Assembly (NCBI GenBank): GCA_005880855.1
Contig: VBGM01000037.1
Location: 1 to 34,533 of the forward strand
Length of the DNA: 34,533 nt
DNA from: Chloroflexota bacterium
Lineage (GTDB): Bacteria; Chloroflexota; Dormibacteria; Dormibacterales; Dormibacteraceae
Direction: 5' to 3'
Each line of letters opens with the position of its first letter. Position 1 is the stretch's first letter. The position numbers and the translations under genes were made by a program. Of this stretch, positions 22,131 to 29,610 are shown one piece after another. The notes beneath the pieces were generated by a model. It had not been told where the DNA came from. It did no database searches and was given only the letters and a program-made list of their open reading frames with translations.

Positions 22131-23326
22131 TGGAGCAGCCCGGTCTCCAGCTGCTGGCGGGCGTGCGCATCGTCGCGTTCACACAGTTTCTGCTCGGCCC
22201 TGCCGCGTGCCAGTACCTGGCCGACATGGCTGCGGACGTCATCAAGATCGAGCCGCCCGGCCGCGGCGCCTGGGAGCGAAGCTGGGCGGGGGCCGAGACC
22301 TTCCTGGGCGGGGTCAGCGCATTCTTCCTGCTTGCCAACCGCAACGTCCGCAGCGTCACGCTGAACCTCAAGAGCGAGCGTGGCGTCGACATCGCCAAAC
22401 GTCTCGTGAAGACAGCCGACGTGGTCGTCGAGAACTTTCGGCCCGGCGTCATGGACCGCCTGGGCCTTGGCTATGAAAACCTGCGCAAGATCAATCCTCG
22501 AATCGTGTACGCGTCCGGTTCGGGTTACGGCAGCGACGGCCCGTACAGCCACCTGCCCGGCCAGGACCTCCTCATCCAGGCCATCTCCGGCCTGGGCGCG
22601 AACACCGGGACGGAAGGCGAAGGCCCGACCGTGTCGGCTGCCGCGGTCGTGGACCAGCACAGCGCCAGCCTTCTGGCGATGGGGATTCTCGGCGCGCTCG
22701 TGCATCGCGCTCGCACCGGCGAGGGCCAGCGGGTCGAGCTGGTGATGATGCAGGCCGCGCTCGACCTGCAGACGGAGCCGGTCGTCTATCACCTGAACGG
22801 CACGAAGATCAAGCGGCCGAAGAATCGGGTCGCTGACACCTTTCATTCGGTGCCGTACGGCTTTTACGCCACGTCTGACGGCCACCTGGCGATCTCGATG
22901 GCGCCGATCAAAGCGATCAGCGAGGTTCTCGGCAGCCCGGCGGAGCTGGCGCCTTACGAAGATCCGAGCATCGCGTTCACGAAGCGCGACGAGATTCGTG
23001 CCGCGCTCGATCGGTATTTCCGCCGCCGGCCGACCGCCGAGTGGGTCGAGCTCCTTCGAGCCCACGATGTCTGGTGTGCACCGGTCAACAGCCTGAAAGA
23101 GACCTTCGAGGACGTCGCTGTCCAGCACATCGCCCCGGTTCTCGAGTTCGACCACCCGCGGGCCGGCCATGTGCGGGTGCTCAAGCATCCCGTGCGGTAC
23201 AGCTCGGGTGAGGCGACCCTTCGCCGCACGCCGCCCGAGCTCGGCGAGCACACCGAGGAGGTGCTGACGGAGCTTGGCTGCACGGCTGAGGAGATCGCGG
23301 CGATGCGCAAGGCCAAAGACATCTGA
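22130..23326 (+). CDS. Class III CoA-transferase (CaiB/BaiF family)
   Basis: A 398-residue family III CoA-transferase. It starts LAGVRIVAFTQFLLGP (the common form is LxGxRVLDLTxxxAGP) and has the family pattern VIKIEPPGRG, NRNVRSVTLNLKSERG, VVVENFRPGVMDRLGLG, then AAVVDQHSASLLAMG with Asp175 as the predicted catalytic residue that carries the acyl anhydride. It moves CoA from a donor thioester to a carboxylic acid. Related enzymes act on carnitine, oxalate, formate, mesaconate and aryl acids; the substrate is not evident here. The ATG overlaps the MaoC stop (TGATG). Confidence 0.92.
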   Translation: MEQPGLQLLAGVRIVAFTQFLLGPAACQYLADMAADVIKIEPPGRGAWERSWAGAETFLGGVSAFFLLANRNVRSVTLNLKSERGVDIAKRLVKTADVVVENFRPGVMDRLGLGYENLRKINPRIVYASGSGYGSDGPYSHLPGQDLLIQAISGLGANTGTEGEGPTVSAAAVVDQHSASLLAMGILGALVHRARTGEGQRVELVMMQAALDLQTEPVVYHLNGTKIKRPKNRVADTFHSVPYGFYATSDGHLAISMAPIKAISEVLGSPAELAPYEDPSIAFTKRDEIRAALDRYFRRRPTAEWVELLRAHDVWCAPVNSLKETFEDVAVQHIAPVLEFDHPRAGHVRVLKHPVRYSSGEATLRRTPPELGEHTEEVLTELGCTAEEIAAMRKAKDI

Positions 23327-23340
23327 GGTTGGGTGACCTG

Positions 23341-24498
23341 GTGCGTTTGCCGCGTGCGGACGGCGCCGTTTACATCTACCCGGTCAAAGGCGAGTTTCTT
23401 TACGCCGAAAGCGGCCCCGCGTGCAGTTCGCGAATCCCGTACGCCGCCGTGCACGTTGTCGCCGACCCGTTCGCCGACGTCAGCCCCGTCTCGCCCGCCG
23501 CGATCGATTGGGAGCGCACGCTCGCCTTCCGCCGCCATATCTGGAGCTATGGGCTCGGAGTCGCGGAGGCCATGGACACGGCGCAGCGCGGGATGGGGCT
23601 CGACTGGGACGCTGCCAAGGAGCTGATCAAGCGCTCGGTTGCCGAGGCCAAGGCGGTCGGCGGCCGGATCGTCTGCGGCGCGCAGACCGACCAGCTCGCG
23701 CCTGGGTCCGCCCGCAGCCTGCGCGACATCGAAGCCGCGTACGAGGAGCAGTGCGGCTTCGTGGAGGAGCAGGGCGGCCAGGTCGTCATCATGGCGAGCC
23801 GCGAGCTGGCGCGGGTTGCTCGGGCACCGGACGACTACGCGCGCGTCTATGGTCATGTGCTCTCGCAGCTCCGGCAGCCGGCCTTGATCCACTGGTTGGG
23901 CGAGGTGTTCGACCCCGCGCTCGCAGGCTACTGGGGGCACTCCAACCTGGACGCGGCCATGGCCGCGTGCCTGGAGGTCATAACCGCCAACCGCGACAAG
24001 GTGGAAGGGCTGAAGCTGTCGCTGCTGGATCAGCGACGCGAAATCGACATGAGGCGCCGTCTGCCGGACGGCGTGCACATGTTCACCGGTGACGACTTCG
24101 ATTACCCGACCACCATCGCCGGCGACGGCCAGCGCTACAGTGACGCCTTGCTCGGCGCGTTCGACCTGATCGCGCCGGCCGCATCCGCGGCACTCATCGC
24201 CCTCGACTCTGGCAACGCAGAGAAGTTCGACGAGATCCTGCAGCCGACGGTCCCCCTCGCGCGGCATGCCTTCGGGGCGCCGACCTTTTATTACAAGACG
24301 GGAATCGTGTTCATGGCCTATCTCAACGGGCACCAGGACCACTTCCGGATGGTTGGAGGCCTCGAGAGCGGCCGCTCGGCGGTGCACCTGGCCGAGCTTT
24401 TCGTGCTCGCCGACACCGCCGGGTTGCTGCGGGATGCAGAGCTCGCGGTCGAACGGGTCCGCCAGGTGATGGCGGTCGCCGGGGTCAGCGCGAGCTAG
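23341..24498 (+). CDS. DUF993 family, dihydrodipicolinate-synthase-like TIM barrel
   Basis: About 385 residues of the DUF993 family, whose fold is that of the class I aldolase/lyase group of dihydrodipicolinate synthase. Landmarks: AAVHVVADPFADVSP, FRRHIWSYGLGVAEAMDTAQRGMGLDW, VEGLKLSLLD (Lys in the position of a Schiff-base lysine) and MVGGLESGRS. Function is not established; cleavage or formation of a keto acid is inferred. The start could be GTG 23341, which has a GGTGA a few bases upstream and gives MRLPRADG, or TTG 23329, 2 bases after the CoA-transferase stop. DUF993 genes often sit next to Gfo/Idh and TIM-barrel sugar genes, as is broadly true here. Confidence 0.85.
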   Translation: MRLPRADGAVYIYPVKGEFLYAESGPACSSRIPYAAVHVVADPFADVSPVSPAAIDWERTLAFRRHIWSYGLGVAEAMDTAQRGMGLDWDAAKELIKRSVAEAKAVGGRIVCGAQTDQLAPGSARSLRDIEAAYEEQCGFVEEQGGQVVIMASRELARVARAPDDYARVYGHVLSQLRQPALIHWLGEVFDPALAGYWGHSNLDAAMAACLEVITANRDKVEGLKLSLLDQRREIDMRRRLPDGVHMFTGDDFDYPTTIAGDGQRYSDALLGAFDLIAPAASAALIALDSGNAEKFDEILQPTVPLARHAFGAPTFYYKTGIVFMAYLNGHQDHFRMVGGLESGRSAVHLAELFVLADTAGLLRDAELAVERVRQVMAVAGVSAS

Positions 24499-24511
24499 CC
24501 CCCATCGGGAG

Positions 24512-24583
24512 TTCCGCACGTTTGGCGCCGAAAACCCCGAATCCGCGGGTTCCATGCGCCCGTTTGGGCCCAAAGGTGCGGAA
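24512..24583. terminator. Nested palindromes between convergent genes
   Basis: The 90-base gap between two convergent stops holds an imperfect inverted repeat with outer arms TTCCGCAC (24512-24519) and GTGCGGAA (24576-24583). The next inner parts, TTTGGCGCC (24521-24529) and the perfect 12-base palindrome TTTGGGCCCAAA (24563-24574), are also near-complementary. The centre contains GAATCCGCGGGTTC (24539-24552), itself an almost perfect palindrome. The whole could fold into one long hairpin or three small ones. A bidirectional terminator is the simplest reading; a dispersed palindromic repeat (REP-like) is the alternative. Confidence 0.55.
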
Positions 24584-24588
24584 TCCGA

Positions 24589-25881
24589 CTAGTCGCCGAC
24601 CGGCTCGTATGGGTCCAGCAGCGCGCCGTCCTCCGCCAGGCGGGTGCGCAAGACGGCGGCCTCGATCGATCGCGGCGTCCCGCCGGATGCGACCGCCAGC
24701 GCCGCTGCCGTGCCTGCCGCCTGGCCCATCGCCATGCACGTCGCCATCGATCGCGCCGACGCATGGGCGTCATGGGTGGCCGAGAAGCAGCGGCCGGCCA
24801 CGAGCATGCCTTCGACTGTGCTCGGCAGAAGGCAGCGAAACGGGATGCCATAGACCCCGGCCTGGGGCACGTATGTCCACGTCGTTCCCGTACCCGCCAA
24901 GTGGTCTTCGATCGGAGCGCCGCAGAGCGCAACCTCGTCGTCGAAGCGACGAGCCTCGAGGACGTCATCTCGGGTGAGGCGGTAATCGCCGACCACGCGC
25001 CGGCTCTCGCGCACACCGATGGCGGGACTGGTGGCGACGACGACCGATCGTTCGAAGCCAGGCACCTGATCGCGGAGGAAGCGGTGATACTCCTGCACCT
25101 GGCGCCGGCCTTCGATTTCGGCGCGGGTCAGCTGGCGCGGGTCGGTGGCGTCGACGTTGGGGATGCGGGTCATGTGGACGGTCACGACCCCCGCATAGGG
25201 AGTCCGATGCCATGAACCCTCGAGGCGGGGTAGACGATAGCCTCCGCTCTCCGCGGCCTTCCGCATCAAAGCCCAGAGGTCAGGCTTGGGCAGCTTGGCG
25301 GCGCGGTCCATTTCGACGTTGGCGACACGGAAGATCGTTGACAGCGATTGCAGGTTCGGCGTCGAGCGGGCGTCGTCGTAGGGCACACCGGCCATTGCGC
25401 AGAGGTCCGCGTCGCCCGAGGCGTCCACCACCACGCCTGCCTCCACGACCGTCTCGCCTCCTTTGTTCCACAGGCGCACCGCACGGATTCGGCCATCACG
25501 CATCTGGACGCCGGTGGCCCACGTGTGCAGTAAGACCTCGATCCCCGCGTCCTCGACCAGCCGCTCCCACACGACCTTGAGGGCTTCGGGGTCGTATGTG
25601 ACCCCGGTGCCCGCGCCATATGTGTTCGGCCGCTCGAACGCCACGCCCGCCGCGCTGAGGCGCTCGGTCACCTCCCATCCGATTCCACCCACCACGCGCC
25701 GCGGTCTCTCCGCTGGCGTGTAGAAGGCATAGAAGGTGTCGAGGACGGCGGTCGAAGTGCCGCCAAGAAACGGAAGGCGATCGATGAGCAGCGTCCGTGC
25801 CCCACGGCGTGCCGCGCTGATGGCCGCCGAGCTGCCTGCTGAACCCGCCCCCACGACCATGACGTCGAACCGCTGATTCAT
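24589..25881 (-). CDS. FAD-dependent oxidoreductase (FAD_oxidored family)
   Basis: A 430-residue flavoprotein with an N-terminal dinucleotide-binding fold (VMVVGAGSAGSSAAISAARRG ending TLLIDR), then LGGTSTAVLDTFYAFY and, further on, VVVDASGDADLCAMAGVPY and IGVRESRRVVGDY, and near the C-terminus GRCFSATHDAHASARSMATCMAMGQAAGTAA. This is the FAD-dependent oxidoreductase group often found in plant-sugar degradation clusters; the substrate is unknown. ATG 25881 gives the usual 4-base overlap with the phosphotriesterase stop; an in-frame GTG two codons earlier is possible. The gene converges with the DUF993 gene. Confidence 0.88.
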   Translation of the reverse strand: MNQRFDVMVVGAGSAGSSAAISAARRGARTLLIDRLPFLGGTSTAVLDTFYAFYTPAERPRRVVGGIGWEVTERLSAAGVAFERPNTYGAGTGVTYDPEALKVVWERLVEDAGIEVLLHTWATGVQMRDGRIRAVRLWNKGGETVVEAGVVVDASGDADLCAMAGVPYDDARSTPNLQSLSTIFRVANVEMDRAAKLPKPDLWALMRKAAESGGYRLPRLEGSWHRTPYAGVVTVHMTRIPNVDATDPRQLTRAEIEGRRQVQEYHRFLRDQVPGFERSVVVATSPAIGVRESRRVVGDYRLTRDDVLEARRFDDEVALCGAPIEDHLAGTGTTWTYVPQAGVYGIPFRCLLPSTVEGMLVAGRCFSATHDAHASARSMATCMAMGQAAGTAAALAVASGGTPRSIEAAVLRTRLAEDGALLDPYEPVGD

Positions 25882-26825
25882 TTCCACGACCAGGCGAAAA
25901 CGCCGGCGGCGTTGTCGGTGACGATCTTCTCGCTTGCCGGCGATCCGATGCGCTTGCGCAGACGCGGCACGAACGTTCCCATCATGTAGATCAATCCGGG
26001 ACCTCCGCCGTACGTCCGGAAATAATCCCGCTGCCCGAGGTCCAGGCCGAGCAGCAGTCGGTCGCCGAGACCGGCTTCGACCATGCCGCCAATGAGGTCG
26101 AGCAGCTGGCTGTCCGGGCGGTACTTGATCCGGCCCGGGGTGTCGTACTCGAGGGTGACACCGCGCTCGGCGAGCTCGGCGTGCAGCTCCAGGTCGGGAT
26201 TGCGATCGAGGTGCGCGAGGATGACGCGCCCAGGGCGGACACCCTCTCGGACGAGCAGATCGATGATCGCGTGCCCGCAGGTGCCGATCTCCGCGTGGAC
26301 GAGGATGGGCGCCCCGGTCTCTCGATGGCCCATCGCCGCCGCCACCAGCCGGCGCTCCTCGAGAGGGGAGATGTGCTGATAAGACGTCCCGGCCTTGATG
26401 ACACCGGCACGGGCTGGATCGAGAGGTTCGGCGGACAGCCAGTCGTCCGGGTGCATCCCTTTTGTGAGGTCGGCGAGGATGCGCTGGGCGAGGAGCTCCA
26501 CACTGGCCTCGCGCACCCAGTGGCCGGGCGGATAGTGGGCGTCGCGGTGGTACCCGGTCGCGGCCACGATATTCACGCCGGTGGCCTCGGCGACCGCGCG
26601 CATTTCCGCCGGTCGGCGACCCAGACCGATGGGCGTGACCTCGACGATAGCTTGCAGCCCGCTGCGCTTGGCGGCGCGGACCTCTTCGATCGCGTGGTCG
26701 GTGTCATCGAACTCCTGGCCTGGAAGTGCCGGGGTGCTTAGGAACAGGTGGTCGTGAGCGTCGGTCACGCCGAGCTGGTCGGGCGCGATCGGTCCGAGGA
26801 CGGTGACAACCGTTGACTCGGACAT
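25878..26825 (-). CDS. Phosphotriesterase-family metal-dependent hydrolase
   Basis: A 315-residue amidohydrolase-fold protein of the phosphotriesterase family. The metal ligands are all present: His24 and His26 (TDAHDHLF), Lys144, the expected carboxylated lysine (GVIKAGTS), His177 (VHAEIGT), His205 (LAHLDRNPD) and Asp262 (LGLDLGQ). Many bacterial members are lactonases rather than organophosphate hydrolases; a sugar lactonase would fit the adjacent sugar genes. The start ATG 26825 is fixed by a TATAGT -10 box ending exactly 7 bases upstream, so the longer in-frame extension upstream is rejected. It is coupled by ATGA to the FAD oxidoreductase and divergent from the ROK kinase. Confidence 0.92.
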   Translation of the reverse strand: MSESTVVTVLGPIAPDQLGVTDAHDHLFLSTPALPGQEFDDTDHAIEEVRAAKRSGLQAIVEVTPIGLGRRPAEMRAVAEATGVNIVAATGYHRDAHYPPGHWVREASVELLAQRILADLTKGMHPDDWLSAEPLDPARAGVIKAGTSYQHISPLEERRLVAAAMGHRETGAPILVHAEIGTCGHAIIDLLVREGVRPGRVILAHLDRNPDLELHAELAERGVTLEYDTPGRIKYRPDSQLLDLIGGMVEAGLGDRLLLGLDLGQRDYFRTYGGGPGLIYMMGTFVPRLRKRIGSPASEKIVTDNAAGVFAWSWK

Positions 26826-26832
26826 GGGTGGC

Positions 26833-26838
26833 ACTATA
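26833..26838 (-). promoter_or_regulatory. Leaderless promoter -10 box of the phosphotriesterase operon
   Basis: TATAGT on the minus strand followed by 7 bases (GCCACCC) and ATG 26825. There is no room for a ribosome-binding site, so the transcript should start at or within a base or so of the ATG. No -35 hexamer is obvious. Confidence 0.7.
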
Positions 26839-26869
26839 AGGGCCGTGTCCGCGGCGGCCGGTTCGAGGG

Positions 26870-26875
26870 TAGCTT
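26870..26875 (+). promoter_or_regulatory. Leaderless promoter -10 box of the ROK operon
   Basis: TAGCTT followed by 7 bases (GACCGGC) and GTG 26883. It fixes the ROK start at this GTG rather than at the in-frame TTG 26874, which lies inside the box. It is divergent from the phosphotriesterase -10 only about 31 bases away. Confidence 0.6.
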
Positions 26876-26882
26876 GACCGGC

Positions 26883-27788
26883 GTGCATCTCGGTCTGGAC
26901 CTCGGTGGGACCAACATCAAGTGGGTCGTGCTCGAAACAGACGGACCCCTCCCGCGCGTCATGGACACCGGTCAGGTGCCCACTGACACCAGCCGAGGTG
27001 AGCAAAGCGTCGTCGAACAACTCATCGCGCTGGCCGGGGACTCGGTCCACCCCGCGGGCAGGATCGCATCGGTCGGCGTGGGCGTGCCGGGCCTATACGA
27101 CCCCGTAACCGGCGCGACCAGGTTCATTCCCAACGTGCCGGGGACCTGGGCCGGCGTCCAGGTTGCGGCGCAGGTGAGCGCCGCGGTGCTCGCACCCACA
27201 CGACTGATCAACGACGCGAGGGCTTTCACGCTGGCCGAGCACCGCCTCGGCGCCGGTCGGGGCGTGGACTCGATGCTGGGCATCACGCTCGGCACCGGGG
27301 TCGGCGGTGGGCTGATCCTGGAAGGATCGCTCTACATGGGCCGCGACGGCACCGGCGGAGAGTTCGGCCATCAGACGGTCGTGGCGGACGGCGCCCTGTG
27401 CGGGTGTGGCAACAGGGGTTGCCTGGAGACGCTGGCCAAGGCGGACGCGATCGTCGCCGCGTGCGGGCGTCCGACCGTCGCCGAATCTGTGCAGGCGGCC
27501 CGCGCCGGCGACCGGCGCGCCCGGGACGGGCTGACCGCGGCTGGTCGTAACCTCGGCATCGGGGTGAGCAACGTGGTCGTGCTGCTCGGCGTCGACCGCG
27601 TGGTGGTCGGCGGCGGGGTGGCGGCCGCAAGAGACATCCTTTTCGAGCCGATGCGTGAAGAGCTGAGGCGAAGGGTGTTCATCACCGACATCGCGGCCAT
27701 CGACATCGTCGGCGCGGAGCTTGGCATCTGGGCAGGGGCGATCGGCGCCGCTCTGTGCGCGGCCGAAGCCGCTCCATCCGTAGGCTAA
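26883..27788 (+). CDS. ROK-family sugar kinase
   Basis: A 301-residue ROK protein. It starts with the phosphate-binding motif GLDLGGTNIKW, has the catalytic-Asp region LINDARAFTLAEHRLGAG, the glycine-rich GTGVGGGLILEG, and the ROK zinc signature beginning GGEFGHQ and continuing CGCGNRGCLE. There is no N-terminal helix-turn-helix, so it is a kinase rather than a ROK repressor. It probably phosphorylates a hexose or amino sugar with ATP, supplying substrate for the SIS and Gfo/Idh proteins downstream. GTG 26883 is chosen from the promoter spacing; TTG 26874 is the alternative. It ends 4 bases before the possible TTG start of the next gene. Confidence 0.93.
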   Translation: MHLGLDLGGTNIKWVVLETDGPLPRVMDTGQVPTDTSRGEQSVVEQLIALAGDSVHPAGRIASVGVGVPGLYDPVTGATRFIPNVPGTWAGVQVAAQVSAAVLAPTRLINDARAFTLAEHRLGAGRGVDSMLGITLGTGVGGGLILEGSLYMGRDGTGGEFGHQTVVADGALCGCGNRGCLETLAKADAIVAACGRPTVAESVQAARAGDRRARDGLTAAGRNLGIGVSNVVVLLGVDRVVVGGGVAAARDILFEPMREELRRRVFITDIAAIDIVGAELGIWAGAIGAALCAAEAAPSVG

Positions 27789-27792
27789 TCTT

Positions 27793-28827
27793 TTGCGCGA
27801 CGTGGTCGGGATCGGAATGCTCGGGTCGGGGTTCGTGGCCGACTTCTACATGGACGGGCTGCGTGATGTCCCGGGCACCCAGGTCGTCGCCAACTACTCG
27901 CGCTCAAAAGAGCGGGCCGGCGAGTTCGGACGCCGCTATGGCGTGCCGCACCAGTACAGCAGCATGGAAGACCTGTGCGCGGACAAGGAGGTCCAGCTCG
28001 TCGTGATCGGCCTGCCGAATCACCTGCATCTTCCGGCTGTCCGCGCGGCGGCCGAAGCCCGCAAGGCCATCGTGTGCACCAAGCCCCTTGCTCGCAGCGG
28101 CGCCGAGGCCGCGGAGATGGTGAAGCTCGTGCGCAATGCCGGAGTCATGCACGGTTACGCGGAAACAGAGGTGTTCTCGCCGGACGTGATGCGGGCGCGG
28201 GCCATGATCGAAAGTGGCGGCATCGGCAGCGTGCTGACCGTGCGCGCACGCGAGGCGCACTCGGGTCCGCACGCGCCCCACTTCTGGGATGCGGAGATGG
28301 CCGGCGGCGGGGCGCTGCTGGACATGGGCTGTCACACCATCGAGGCTGCTCGGTATTTCTTCGGCAAGGAGAACCGCATCAAGGACGTGTTCGCGTGGGG
28401 CGCCACTCTCGTCCATCAGGACAAGACCACAGGCGAGGACAATGCAGTGCTGCTGCTTCGCCTCGAGGATGGCAGGACCTCATTGACTGAGGCATCCTGG
28501 ACGGCGAAGGGCGGAATGGAGCTGCGCAACGAGGTCTACGGCACGACATCGACGAGGATCCGCGCTTTCCTGCAACAGCCGGCGGGATACCTGATGGAAA
28601 AGGCCGACGCTGACGTCGGCTGGGTGTTCCCGATTCCGGATGAGGCGAGGGTCTACGGATACCACGAAGAGATGCGCCACTTCGTGGAGTGCTTCGTCGA
28701 GGGCAAGCAGCCACGCGAGAACTTCACCGACGGCTATGTCGTCAACTGCGTCCTGGATGCTGCTTACGGGTCAATGAAGAGCGGACGCTGGGAACCGGTC
28801 GAGGTCGACTCAGCGGTCGCGGGCTGA
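27793..28827 (+). CDS. Gfo/Idh/MocA-family dehydrogenase
   Basis: A 344-residue NAD(P)-dependent oxidoreductase. Its Rossmann motif is GMLGSGFVADFY. The catalytic lysine motif, normally EKP, reads VCTKPLA with Lys97 kept and Glu replaced by Thr. The DxxxH motif is present as LLDMGCHTIEAARYF. These enzymes oxidise or epimerise sugars, inositols or sugar acids. The start is TTG 27793 or GTG 27802; the latter is 10 bases after a TAATCT box that shares its TAA with the ROK stop codon. It is cotranscribed with the ROK kinase and followed by the SIS protein. Confidence 0.92.
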   Translation: MRDVVGIGMLGSGFVADFYMDGLRDVPGTQVVANYSRSKERAGEFGRRYGVPHQYSSMEDLCADKEVQLVVIGLPNHLHLPAVRAAAEARKAIVCTKPLARSGAEAAEMVKLVRNAGVMHGYAETEVFSPDVMRARAMIESGGIGSVLTVRAREAHSGPHAPHFWDAEMAGGGALLDMGCHTIEAARYFFGKENRIKDVFAWGATLVHQDKTTGEDNAVLLLRLEDGRTSLTEASWTAKGGMELRNEVYGTTSTRIRAFLQQPAGYLMEKADADVGWVFPIPDEARVYGYHEEMRHFVECFVEGKQPRENFTDGYVVNCVLDAAYGSMKSGRWEPVEVDSAVAG

Positions 28828-28832
28828 CGTCG

Positions 28833-29609
28833 ATGCATGCAGGCTCGGGCTGGATCAAGGCGGGCATCGAGATTCTCGAAAAGATCGAGCGCACGCAGTC
28901 CGATGCGATCGAGCGGGCGAGCCAGGTCTGCGCCGAGGCAATCTCGGCGGAGGGACTCGTTCACCTTTTCGGCACCGGCCATTCCCGAATCCCGGTGGAG
29001 GAGATGTTTCCCCGCTACGGTTCATACCCTGGCTTTCATCCAATCGTCGAGCTCTCCATGACCTTCCACACGCAGGTCGTCGGGGCCAACGGCCAGCGGC
29101 AGGCGATGTTCATCGAGCGCACGTCCGGCCTGGCGGAGGTGATCCTCGCCAACTTCCAGTTCGCGCCGAAAGATGCCCTGATCGTTTTCTCCGCCAGCGG
29201 GCTCGGCGCGGTGGTCGTGGAGATGGCGCGCGGGGCTCGGCGCCGTGGCTTGCCGGTGATCGCCGTCACCTCCGTGGCGCAGTCGCAGGCCGGCGACGTA
29301 GAGCCAGAGGTCGGCTCTCGTTTGCTCGATGAGGCGGACATCGTCATCGACCTGTGCACGCCCGCGGGCGATGCGCTCATGCGCCTCGAAGGCCTGGCCG
29401 AGACCCCGGTCGGTCCAGGCTCCACCCTCGCCGCGATTGCGGTGGCCGACGCGATCAAGGTCCGCACCGCCGAGCTACTCGTGGCCGCCGGCAAGATGCC
29501 GCCCGTCATCACCAGCGCGGCCGAGGTTGGCAGGCGGAGGTCGGAGGAGCTCTTCGAGGCCGCATATCGGGAACACGCGCGCCGAGCGGCGCGAACTCTC
29601 GCCACCTGA
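28833..29609 (+). CDS. SIS-domain sugar isomerase-like protein (UPF0309 type)
   Basis: A 258-residue single SIS-domain protein of the UPF0309 kind. Landmarks are VHLFGTGHSRIPVEEMFPRYGSYPGF, TFHTQVVGANGQRQAMFIERTSGLAEVI, ALIVFSASGLGAVVVEMARGARRRG and PVGPGSTLAAIAVADAIKV. SIS domains bind phosphosugars and catalyse aldose-ketose isomerisation, or sense them. It probably acts on the product of the ROK kinase upstream; this is inferred from context. ATG 28833 lies 5 bases after the previous stop with no strong ribosome-binding site, so translational coupling is likely. Confidence 0.9.
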   Translation: MHAGSGWIKAGIEILEKIERTQSDAIERASQVCAEAISAEGLVHLFGTGHSRIPVEEMFPRYGSYPGFHPIVELSMTFHTQVVGANGQRQAMFIERTSGLAEVILANFQFAPKDALIVFSASGLGAVVVEMARGARRRGLPVIAVTSVAQSQAGDVEPEVGSRLLDEADIVIDLCTPAGDALMRLEGLAETPVGPGSTLAAIAVADAIKVRTAELLVAAGKMPPVITSAAEVGRRRSEELFEAAYREHARRAARTLAT

Positions 29610-29610
29610 T

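Noticed and set aside
22076-23251. 391-codon open frame on the minus strand
   Set aside because: Antisense shadow of the class III CoA-transferase.
26826-27050. Upstream extension of the phosphotriesterase gene
   Set aside because: It would cross its own -10 box and overlap the ROK gene; the conserved N-terminus begins at ATG 26825.
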